Made by a program: the position numbers and the translations under genes
NCBI GenBank assembly: GCA_038232515.1
Contig: JBBSHS010000092.1
Coordinates: 1 to 9,532, forward strand
Source: JBBSHS01 sp038232515
GTDB lineage: Bacteria > Actinomycetota > Acidimicrobiia > Acidimicrobiales > JAUJNH01
Direction of reading: 5' to 3'
Length of the DNA stretch: 9,532 bases
Shown: positions 1-5,585 of the stretch, piece by piece
How positions within the stretch are numbered: the first letter of the stretch is position 1
Layout of the letters: each line of letters starts with the position of its first letter
Notes under the pieces: generated by a model
Database searches by the model: none
What the model was told of the DNA's origin: nothing
The model's input: only the letters and a program-made list of their open reading frames with translations

Positions 1-1124
1 GTCAGAGCGTGGCGGAAGCAGAAGGCCTGCCGGTCGGTGGAGGGCGGCCCTTCGGCCACCAGAAGCTGTGCCGCCAGACCTCGGCGCAGAACCGCCAGCA
101 CAGCCCGCTCGTCGAGATCGACCATCTTCGACAGGAGCCGCCAGTCAAAGCTGCGTCCCAGAGCGGCCGCGGCCGACAGGACCGGACGGCCGTCGCCACC
201 GAGGGCGGCGACCCGTCGGAGCACGGTCTGGCTGAAGCTGACGGGCACGATGGGCTCGGCGGCGGGCCCGAGCCACCATTCGCCCGATACCCGGCCAAGC
301 ACCCCCGACCCGATCCACGAAGCCAGAAGCTCCTCTATGAGGAACGGCACTCCCTCGGTCCAAGCTGTCAAAGCGCCCGTCAGCCCTTCGGGCACCGATG
401 CCGCGCCCAGGCACGCCCGCGCCATCTCTTCGATCTCGGGAGCACCGAGTCGGTCGAGCTCCAACACCCGAGCAGCCCGCCTGGCCGCCAGCGACGCGGC
501 CAGACCGAAGGCTGGACCGGGCTCCTCCGTGCGAATGGTGGCAAGGCACAGCACACGCTCGGCATCGAGGTTGTCGGCCAGGTATTCGAGGATCACCAGC
601 GTGTCGGGGTCGGCCCAGTGGAGATCTTCGAGTATCACCAGGCCACCGCTCGACCCGGCCGCCACGCTCAGGAGCCGCAGCACGGCCTCGCCGAGGAGGA
701 GAAGGAAATCGTCGCTCCTGGGAGCGTCTTTCTGCCGCCATTCGGGCACCAGGCGGCCCAGAGCCGCCCGGAAGGGAGCCAGCTCCTCGCCCTCGGGCGG
801 CCCGGTGGCGCGAAAACCAGACCGCAGCGCCTCGGTCAGAGGCCGGAAGGCAACCGGGCTCTGACCCTGGACGGCACGTCCGGTCAGCACCGCACAGCCG
901 TCGTTGGCGGCGACGGCCTTGAGCTCGGCGGCCAGACGGGACTTGCCCACGCCCGCCTCGCCCAGGACCACGGCCAAGCCGCCCCGGCCGCCCCGGGCGC
1001 GGCTCAGGGCACATCGGAGCGCATCCAACTCGAGGTCCCGGCCCACCAACCGCGGGCAGAGGACCTGCTGGCCCTGGGGCCCTTGAGCCTTGAGCCAGGC
1101 CGGCGGTGTCGGGCTGAATGGCAA
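1..1124 (-). CDS. AAA-type (AAA_16/STAND-like) ATPase, probable LuxR/MalT-like regulator, 5' part only
   Basis: An open minus-strand frame runs from an in-frame stop at 1187-1185 to the left edge with no further stop, so the C-terminal part is missing. It reads PRLVGRDLELDAL, then a Walker A motif GEAGVGKS (residues 55-62 from the TTG at 1124), a Walker B region LVILEDLHWADPD (about 162-174), and ends in FCFRHALT. This order of motifs is typical of the AAA_16 ATPase module of large regulators that usually carry TPR repeats and a C-terminal LuxR-type helix-turn-helix, or of adenylate-cyclase-linked ATPases; the defining C-terminus is outside the window. The start is uncertain. TTG 1124 is preferred because AGGGAAGG lies 9 nt upstream and a TATTCT hexamer lies at 1162-1157. 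GTG 1175 and GTG 1154 are alternatives. The ATPase assignment is firm; the regulatory role is inferred from the family. Confidence 0.8.
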   Translation of the reverse strand, partial: MPFSPTPPAWLKAQGPQGQQVLCPRLVGRDLELDALRCALSRARGGRGGLAVVLGEAGVGKSRLAAELKAVAANDGCAVLTGRAVQGQSPVAFRPLTEALRSGFRATGPPEGEELAPFRAALGRLVPEWRQKDAPRSDDFLLLLGEAVLRLLSVAAGSSGGLVILEDLHWADPDTLVILEYLADNLDAERVLCLATIRTEEPGPAFGLAASLAARRAARVLELDRLGAPEIEEMARACLGAASVPEGLTGALTAWTEGVPFLIEELLASWIGSGVLGRVSGEWWLGPAAEPIVPVSFSQTVLRRVAALGGDGRPVLSAAAALGRSFDWRLLSKMVDLDERAVLAVLRRGLAAQLLVAEGPPSTDRQAFCFRHAL

Positions 1125-1206
1125 GAGGGCCGACCTTCCCTGAGGACCGACCACGCAGAATAGCTGGCACCCCACTGCCTCTGGTCAACGTGCGCAAGAG
1201 CGATCG

Positions 1207-1280
1207 TCGACGGCTCGACGGCTCGACGGCTCAGCGGCTCAGCGGCTCAGAGCCTCAGGAGGCTCAGAGCCTCAGGAGGC
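1207..1280. repeat. Tandem 8-9 bp repeat array with an internal inverted repeat
   Basis: Nine consecutive units beginning with TC can be read on the plus strand: TCGACGGC three times, TCAGCGGC twice, then TCAGAGCC and TCAGGAGGC alternating twice. The array overlaps the last codons and the stop (1264-1266) of the upstream-encoded 169-residue protein and fills most of the gap to the ATPase gene. Within it, 1250-1265 is a perfect inverted repeat (GAGCCTC, 2-nt centre, GAGGCTC), which could form a hairpin in the transcript just at the stop codon. There is no T-run, so it is not a typical intrinsic terminator. Confidence 0.85.
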
Positions 1281-1773
1281 GAGGCCATTCGGCCAGGCGC
1301 TCACGCACCTGGGATGGGGTCAGGCGCAGCGTCTCGTCGGGCACCGCATCGCAGATGGCGCGCTGGTCCCAGTAGTGGTGCGAAGCCCCCTCGAACAGCG
1401 GCCGCCGGGCCTGCACGAGGTCGGCCGGAGCACCGCCGAGGAAGCCCCACAGGACAAAGGCCAACTCCATGTCGTAGATGACCGGGCTGCGCCAGAACAA
1501 CGACGACCGCTTCGTCCCGACGGCGAAGCAGCCGGCCACCACGTCATCGCGGTGTTCGTTCTCGGTCAGTTCCAGCCGGTCCTCGAACCGCCTGGCCAGC
1601 TTCAACCCGTAGCCGAGATCCGATCCGGTCGACCCGAACCGCTTGCCCCTCGGCGGCAACGGCACCGTGGCGTCGGCCGGCCGCCTACCCCACCAACCGG
1701 CGTGGGCTGGGAGACGCTCAGCCGGCCGCACCCGGTCCGCCGGCGTGACCGGCACGTACTCGGGTTGGGTCAT
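1264..1773 (-). CDS. Uncharacterised 169-residue protein downstream of cimA
   Basis: I do not recognise the family. The protein begins MTQPEYVPVTPADRVRPAE and ends EWPRLLRL. It has an N-terminal Pro/Arg/Gly-rich third, a central charged helix-like stretch (KLARRFEDRLELTENEHRDD), a run of aromatic and hydrophobic residues (RSPVIYDMELAFVLWGFLGG) that is not clearly a membrane segment, and a C-terminal stretch with LTPSQVRERLAEW. No signal peptide or catalytic motif is evident. ATG 1773 is chosen over an upstream in-frame start at 1821 because GGGGGA sits 4 nt before it and the upstream extension looks like random GC-rich translation. It lies 63 nt after the cimA stop on the same strand, so it may be the last gene of the leuB-ilvE-cimA transcript. 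Its stop codon lies inside a tandem-repeat array. Confidence 0.72.
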   Translation of the reverse strand: MTQPEYVPVTPADRVRPAERLPAHAGWWGRRPADATVPLPPRGKRFGSTGSDLGYGLKLARRFEDRLELTENEHRDDVVAGCFAVGTKRSSLFWRSPVIYDMELAFVLWGFLGGAPADLVQARRPLFEGASHHYWDQRAICDAVPDETLRLTPSQVRERLAEWPRLLRL

Positions 1774-1836
1774 CGTCCCCCGCTCACAGCCCGGCTCGGG
1801 CCGCGCCCGCCACGCCCCCACGTCCGCCTCGGTCGG

Positions 1837-3468
1837 TCACAGGGGCGAGTCTGCCGGAAGCGCCAGCCCATACACCAGCGAATCGGCCAGCGCCTGCCAG
1901 GACGCGTCGATGACGTTCTCTCCCACCCCGATCGTGGTCCACGTCCGTTCGCCGTCGGTGGTGTCGATCAACACCCGGGTCACCGCCCCGGTACCCGAAG
2001 CGGAGTCGAGCACCCGTACCTTGTAGTCGGTGAGGTGAAGCCGGTCGATGGCAGGGTGGGCGGCCCTCAGCGCTTTGCGTAGGGCGTCGTCAAGGGCGTT
2101 CACCGGGCCGTTGCCCTCGCCCGTGGTGACGATGCGGTCGGGCCCGACACGCAACTTCACGGTGGCTTCGGAGGCTGCGTCGTCGACGATGATCCGGTAG
2201 CGCTCCAGAGTGAAGGGCTCGACCACGAGGCCGGCCGTGCGCCGGATGAGCAGCTCCAGTGAGCCGTCAGCCACCTCGAAGTGGTAGCCCCTGTGCTCGA
2301 GGTGCTTGAGCTGGTCGAGCACCTCGGTGACCACCAGGCCATCGGGGTCAAGACCGAGCTCGCGCATCTTCATCACCAGCGTCGAGCGCCCGGCCAGCTC
2401 GCTGACCACGAAGCGGGTGCCGTTGCCGACCGCCTCCGGGTCGATGTGCTCGTAGGCGTCGGGGCGCCGGGCGATGGCCGACACGTGCAGTCCCGCTTTG
2501 TGGGCGAAGGCGGACGTGCCCACGTACGGCGCCTGCGGGTTCGGGGCGATGTTCACCAGCTCGGCGATGTGGTGCGATACCGCCGTCAAACGCTCCAGCC
2601 GCTCCATCGGGATGGTGTCGACGCCCATCTTCAACGTCAGGTTGGCGACGATGGTGGTGAGATTGGCGTTGCCGGCGCGCTCTCCCAAACCGTTCATGCA
2701 CCCCTGGACCTGCGTGGCCCCCACGCGCACGGCGGCCAGTGCGTTGGCCACGGCGCAGCCGCAATCGTCGTGGAAGTGCACGCTGACGGTGGCACTGGTG
2801 GCGTCCACCACTTCGGCCACCACGCGCTCGGCGTCGTGGGGCAGGGTCCCGCCGTTGGTGTCGCACAGCACCAGCGCCTCGGCCCCGGCCGCCTCGGCCG
2901 CCTGCACCACCCGCAGGGAGAACTCGGGGTTGCGCAGGTAGCCGTCGAAGAAATGCTCGGCATCGAAGAAGACCCGCAGGCCGTGACTGCGCAGGAACTC
3001 GACCGAGTCGGCCACCATGGCCACGGCTTCGTCCAGGGTGGTGCGCAACGCCTCGGTCACGTGGTAGTCCCATGCCTTGCCGACGATGCACACCGTGGAC
3101 ACGCCGGCCTTGACGAGGTTGCGCAGCACGTCGTCGTCCCCGGCGTCGATGCCGGCCCGCCGCGTCGAGCCGAACGCCACTAGGGTGGCGTGCCCAAGGC
3201 TCAGCTCGGCCGGCGCCCGCCGGAAGAACTCCTCGTCCTTGGGGTTGGCGCCCGGCCATCCGCCCTCGATGTAGTGCAGGCCGAGGTGGTCGAGCTGCTC
3301 GGCTATACGGAGCTTGTCGTCGACGGTGAGAGACACGCCCTCGCGCTGGCTGCCGTCGCGCAGCGTCGTGTCGAAGATCTCCACCCGGGCCGGCTGTCGG
3401 GGATCGGTCGGCTGCCGGGCACCGGTCGGCTGTCGGGACCGGGTCACGACCGGGGTTTCAGGCGACAT
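1837..3468 (-). CDS. cimA: (R)-citramalate synthase
   Basis: The enzyme condenses pyruvate with acetyl-CoA to give (R)-citramalate, the first step of the threonine-independent route to 2-oxobutanoate and isoleucine. It belongs to the DRE-TIM metallolyase family. The 543-residue protein shows FDTTLRDGSQ at 32-41 (the divalent-metal and catalytic start of the barrel), HYIEGGWPGANPKD at 65-78 (typical of CimA rather than LeuA), DTNGG at 203-207, the metal-binding HFHDD at 231-235, GLGERAGNANL at 260-270 and FAHKAGLHVSA at 321-331. Residues from about 400 match the C-terminal LeuA-type regulatory domain (GEGNGPVNALDDAL near 450-463, LTDYKVRVLD near 479-488), where this family binds its inhibitor. 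ATG 3468 overlaps the ilvE end by 11 nt, with AAGGA 12 nt upstream, suggesting coupled translation. Residues 9-26 form an unusual three-fold TxxRQP repeat before the conserved domain. A CimA-like homologue of another substrate is the only serious alternative. Confidence 0.93.
   Translation of the reverse strand: MSPETPVVTRSRQPTGARQPTDPRQPARVEIFDTTLRDGSQREGVSLTVDDKLRIAEQLDHLGLHYIEGGWPGANPKDEEFFRRAPAELSLGHATLVAFGSTRRAGIDAGDDDVLRNLVKAGVSTVCIVGKAWDYHVTEALRTTLDEAVAMVADSVEFLRSHGLRVFFDAEHFFDGYLRNPEFSLRVVQAAEAAGAEALVLCDTNGGTLPHDAERVVAEVVDATSATVSVHFHDDCGCAVANALAAVRVGATQVQGCMNGLGERAGNANLTTIVANLTLKMGVDTIPMERLERLTAVSHHIAELVNIAPNPQAPYVGTSAFAHKAGLHVSAIARRPDAYEHIDPEAVGNGTRFVVSELAGRSTLVMKMRELGLDPDGLVVTEVLDQLKHLEHRGYHFEVADGSLELLIRRTAGLVVEPFTLERYRIIVDDAASEATVKLRVGPDRIVTTGEGNGPVNALDDALRKALRAAHPAIDRLHLTDYKVRVLDSASGTGAVTRVLIDTTDGERTWTTIGVGENVIDASWQALADSLVYGLALPADSPL
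3391..3444 (-). repeat. Three 18-bp in-frame tandem repeats in the cimA N-terminus
   Basis: Three adjacent 18-bp units, 3391-3408, 3409-3426 and 3427-3444 (plus strand consensus near CGGCTGTCGGGNNCCGGT), differ by a few bases each. Read on the minus strand they encode TRSRQP, TGARQP and TDPRQP, residues 9-26 of CimA, just before the barrel begins at VEIFDTTLRDG. The in-frame periodicity points to duplication or slippage that leaves the reading frame intact. Confidence 0.85.
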
Positions 3469-4375
3469 GTTCGTTCCATTCCTTGTAGCGCTCTTCGCCG
3501 CCGCGGGTGGCCCGTTGGAACACGGCCTGGACCTGGCGGGTGACGGGGCCGGGCTCGCCGATCAGGCGGTCGTCGACCGAGCGGACGGGGACGACCTCGG
3601 CTGCGGTGCCGGACAGGAAGGCCTCGTCGGCGGTGTACAGGTCCGAGCGCAGGATGTGCCCGACATCGTAGGGGATGCCGAGGTCGTCGGCGATCGTGTG
3701 CACGCAGTCCTGGGTGATCCCTTCCAGGGCACCAGCCGACGACGGTGGCGTCACGATGCGACCGCCCCGCACCACGAACAGGTTCTCGCCGGTGCACTCG
3801 GACACGTAGCCCTGTGGTGAGAGGATGATGGCCTCGTCGTAGCCGCACCTGAGCGCCTCGACCTTGGCCAAGGAGCTGTTGACATAGTGGCCCACGCCTT
3901 TGGCCGCTGGCGGCATGGAGTTGGGGTCGGGGCGCTGCCACGACGAGATCTTCATGCGCACCCCGTGCTGGATGCCCTCTTCCCCCAGATAGGCGCCCCA
4001 CGGCCAGCAGGCGATGCTCACCTTCACGGGGCAGGGCATCGGGTTGAGCCCCATCTCCCCGTAGCCCAGGTAGACCAGCGGTCGGATGTAGCAGCTGTCG
4101 AGCCCCGAGTGCCGCACCGTATCCTTGGTCGCCTCTATCAGCTGCCCGGGCGAGTAGGGGATCTCGATGTCGAGGATCTTGGCCGAGTTGAACAGCCGGG
4201 TGACGTGGGGGGTGAGGCGGAAGACGGCCGGGCCGTTGGACGTGGCGTAGGCACGGATGCCCTCGAACACACCGGTGCCGTAGTGCAGCGTGTGGGTCAG
4301 CACGTGCACGGTGGCATCGGCCCAGTCCACGAACTCGCCGTCCATCCAGATCTTCTCGGTGGGGGTGATGGGCAC
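3458..4375 (-). CDS. ilvE: Branched-chain amino acid aminotransferase
   Basis: This PLP-dependent class IV aminotransferase interconverts Leu, Ile and Val with their 2-oxo acids using 2-oxoglutarate/glutamate. The 305-residue protein has THTLHYGTGVFEGIRAY (27-43), the PLP lysine K159 in NSMPPAAKGVGHYVNS, E193 in YVSECTGENLF, PPSSAGALEGITQD (210-223) and FLSGTAAEVVPVRSVD (253-268). These match the short IlvE type (E. coli-like, about 309 residues) rather than the longer type II enzymes or D-amino-acid aminotransferase. The start is GTG 4375, supported by AAGGAG 6 nt upstream. It lies 32 nt after leuB, with a small hairpin between them, and its last 11 nt overlap cimA, so the three genes look like one operon. 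Confidence 0.95.
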   Translation of the reverse strand: MPITPTEKIWMDGEFVDWADATVHVLTHTLHYGTGVFEGIRAYATSNGPAVFRLTPHVTRLFNSAKILDIEIPYSPGQLIEATKDTVRHSGLDSCYIRPLVYLGYGEMGLNPMPCPVKVSIACWPWGAYLGEEGIQHGVRMKISSWQRPDPNSMPPAAKGVGHYVNSSLAKVEALRCGYDEAIILSPQGYVSECTGENLFVVRGGRIVTPPSSAGALEGITQDCVHTIADDLGIPYDVGHILRSDLYTADEAFLSGTAAEVVPVRSVDDRLIGEPGPVTRQVQAVFQRATRGGEERYKEWNEHVA

Positions 4376-4391
4376 GGGTTGCTCCTTTACC

Positions 4392-4409
4392 GACGTTCTA
4401 CCGAACGTC
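4392..4409 (-). other. Intercistronic hairpin between leuB and ilvE
   Basis: A perfect inverted repeat, minus strand GACGTTC-GGTA-GAACGTC (7-bp stem, 4-nt loop), begins within the leuB stop codon region and ends 4 nt before the ilvE ribosome-binding site AAGGAG (4387-4382). No T-run follows, so it is unlikely to be a terminator. It may influence mRNA stability or ilvE translation; that role is inferred from its position only. Confidence 0.7.
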
Positions 4410-5388
4410 AGACTCGGCTGGCGACGGCGTCGCCCAGCTCGGTGGTGGTGCCGATGGACTGGGCGCCGGCCACGTCGGCCACCGCCTTCATGATGCGTTC
4501 GGCGACGTCGGGCTCGCCCAGGAACTCGAGCAGCAGAGCGGCCGAGCGGATGGCGGCCAGCGGATTGGCCCGGCCCGTGCCCACGATGTCGGGAGCCGAG
4601 CCGTGAACGGGCTCGAACAGGCTGGGCCCGGTGCGGGCGGGGTTGAGGTTGGCGGAGGCAGCCAACCCGATGCCACCGGCCACGGCTCCGGCCAGGTCTG
4701 TGAGGATGTCGCCGAACAGGTTGTCGGTGACGATCACGTCATAGCGTTCCGGGCGCTCGAGCAGGTGAATGCAGGCGGCGTCGACGTGGTCGTAACCGGT
4801 TGTCACCCAGGGGAGCTCGGAGGCCACCGCGTCGAACACCCGCTGCCACAGGTCACCGGCAAACGTGAGCACATTGGTCTTGTGCACCAGGGTGAGGTGC
4901 TGGCGCGGGCGCTTGGCGGCCAGGTCGAAGGCGAACCGCACGCACCGCTCGACGCCCATGCGTGTGTTGACCGAGCCCTGCGTCGCCACCTCGTGGGGTG
5001 TACCTCTACGCAGGAAACCGCCCTCGCCGGCGTAGGTTCCTTCGGTGTTCTCCCGGACCACCACGCAGTCGATACGCTCGGACTTGAACGGCCGCAGGTT
5101 CACGTAGAGATCGAGCTCGAACCGCAGCTTGAGCAGCAGGCCCCGCTCCAGCACGCCGGGCGGCACCTCGGGGCTACCGACCGCACCGAGGAGGATGGCG
5201 TCGAAGCCTCGCAGCTCTTCCAGAACGGTGTCCGGTAGCACCTCTCCGGTGCGGGCGTAATGGCGGCCGCCCAGGTCGTACTCGGTGGTGACGAGGGCGA
5301 CCCCGGCGGCGGCCACGACCTTCAGGGCCTCGGCCACCACTTCGGGGCCGATGCCGTCCCCACCGAGGACCGCCACCTTGTAGGTCAC
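4408..5388 (-). CDS. leuB: 3-isopropylmalate dehydrogenase
   Basis: The enzyme oxidatively decarboxylates 3-isopropylmalate to 2-oxoisocaproate with NAD+. With CimA present it probably also converts 3-methylmalate to 2-oxobutanoate for isoleucine. The 326-residue protein shows LGGDGIGPEV (8-17), LLGAVGSP (66-73), LKLRFELDLYVNLRP (86-100, the substrate-binding helix of the LeuB class), RENTEGTYAGEGG (112-124), the lysine of HKTN (K170) and TDNLFGDILTDL (221-232, carrying the Mg2+-binding aspartates), then EPVHGSAPDI (259-268). LRxELDLYxNxRP and the length favour LeuB over isocitrate or tartrate dehydrogenase. GTG 5388 is chosen because AAGGAG lies 9 nt upstream and the protein then begins just before the conserved strand. 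The open frame continues upstream to 5604, but that stretch covers the leader and attenuator and is not protein-like. It is the first structural gene of leuB-ilvE-cimA. Confidence 0.94.
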   Translation of the reverse strand: MTYKVAVLGGDGIGPEVVAEALKVVAAAGVALVTTEYDLGGRHYARTGEVLPDTVLEELRGFDAILLGAVGSPEVPPGVLERGLLLKLRFELDLYVNLRPFKSERIDCVVVRENTEGTYAGEGGFLRRGTPHEVATQGSVNTRMGVERCVRFAFDLAAKRPRQHLTLVHKTNVLTFAGDLWQRVFDAVASELPWVTTGYDHVDAACIHLLERPERYDVIVTDNLFGDILTDLAGAVAGGIGLAASANLNPARTGPSLFEPVHGSAPDIVGTGRANPLAAIRSAALLLEFLGEPDVAERIMKAVADVAGAQSIGTTTELGDAVASRV

Positions 5389-5432
5389 TGCTCGATGCTC
5401 CTTGACGATGGACCGGAAGCGCAGGAAGGAAA

Positions 5433-5463
5433 GGGAAAAAGAAAGCCGCCCTTGAGGGGCGGC
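5433..5463 (-). terminator. Intrinsic terminator in the leuB leader (candidate attenuator)
   Basis: On the minus strand, GCCGCCC (5463-5457), a 5-nt loop CTCAA, and GGGCGGC (5451-5445) form a perfect 7-bp GC stem followed directly by TTTCTTTTTCCC. This is the form of a Rho-independent terminator. It lies 45 nt before the leuB start and after a tiny leader frame, so it would stop transcription before the operon unless bypassed. On the plus strand the hairpin is not followed by T residues, so it does not serve greA. Confidence 0.82.
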
Positions 5464-5467
5464 GGAC

Positions 5468-5493
5468 GAGCACACACCACTGGGCCTGTGCTC
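5468..5493 (-). promoter_or_regulatory. Leader hairpin 1, directly after the leader-peptide stop
   Basis: GAGCACA (5493-5487) pairs perfectly with TGTGCTC (5474-5468) around a 12-nt loop. The 5' arm begins at the last base of the leader-peptide TAG. A competing 6-bp pairing with two G-U pairs, GTGGTG (5480-5475) with CGCCGC (5464-5459), would disrupt both this hairpin and the 5' arm of the terminator, making it a candidate antiterminator. The pairings were found by eye and no folding energies were calculated. Confidence 0.6.
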
Positions 5494-5528
5494 TAAGGAA
5501 TGACGGCTACCAACAGACGGGCGTGCAC
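5493..5528 (-). CDS. Branched-chain amino acid leader peptide MHARLLVAVIP
   Basis: A 12-codon frame, GTG CAC GCC CGT CTG TTG GTA followed by GCC GTC ATT CCT TAG, encodes MHARLLVAVIP. Five of the last seven residues are Leu, Leu, Val, Val and Ile, the products of the operon it precedes, and TTG, GTA and ATT are A/T-rich codon choices in a GC-rich genome. Hairpins and a terminator follow within 70 nt. In-frame GTG codons at 5534 and 5543 could extend it to 13 or 16 residues. GTG 5528 is preferred because the promoter-like elements at 5564-5535 would place transcription start on it, giving a leaderless peptide. No ribosome-binding site is evident for any of the starts. The peptide most likely acts in cis through ribosome stalling and has no function as a product. 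Chance occurrence of so short a frame cannot be excluded without comparison to relatives. Confidence 0.7.
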   Translation of the reverse strand: MHARLLVAVIP

Positions 5529-5534
5529 CGACAC

Positions 5535-5564
5535 AGTGTCCACGCTGGCAGCCGCGCGCGTCAA
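5535..5564 (-). promoter_or_regulatory. Candidate promoter of the leuB-ilvE-cimA operon
   Basis: On the minus strand, TTGACG (5564-5559) resembles a -35 element and GACACT (5540-5535) a weak -10 element, 18 nt apart. Six nucleotides after the -10 comes GTG 5528, the proposed start of both transcript and leader peptide. The -35 match is good and the -10 matches the TATAAT consensus at only three positions. Confidence 0.5.
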
Positions 5565-5570
5565 CCGCAC

Positions 5571-5576
5571 TAGCGT
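5571..5576 (+). promoter_or_regulatory. Weak candidate -10 element for greA
   Basis: TAGCGT fits the TANNNT form of actinobacterial -10 elements and ends 9 nt before the greA ATG, implying a very short or absent 5' untranslated region. No convincing -35 is visible. It lies just outside the -35 of the divergent leu promoter, so the two promoter regions adjoin or overlap. Confidence 0.3.
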
Positions 5577-5585
5577 GCGAAGACC

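Noticed and set aside
9..1163. Long plus-strand open frame opposite the ATPase gene
   Set aside because: Composition is Arg/Pro/Gly/Ala-rich with no motif, while the minus frame has clear Walker A and Walker B motifs.
145..1197. Minus-strand open frame of 350 codons in another phase
   Set aside because: It is out of phase with the Walker-motif frame and reads as Arg/Gly/Pro-rich low-complexity sequence.
1207..1280. CRISPR array
   Set aside because: Units are only 8-9 bp with no spacers and no cas genes nearby.
1789..1801. Short inverted repeat GCCCG-GCT-CGGGC between cimA and the 169-residue gene
   Set aside because: Five base pairs with a 3-nt loop and no T-run; expected by chance in DNA this GC-rich.
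2281..3183. Plus-strand open frame antisense to cimA
   Set aside because: His/Gly/Val-rich shadow typical of GC-rich antisense frames; the cimA frame is fully conserved.
5468..5564. T-box or other tRNA/metabolite riboswitch upstream of leuB
   Set aside because: No T-box consensus or long conserved leader is visible; the leader is too short and the short frame with Leu/Val/Ile codons explains it better.
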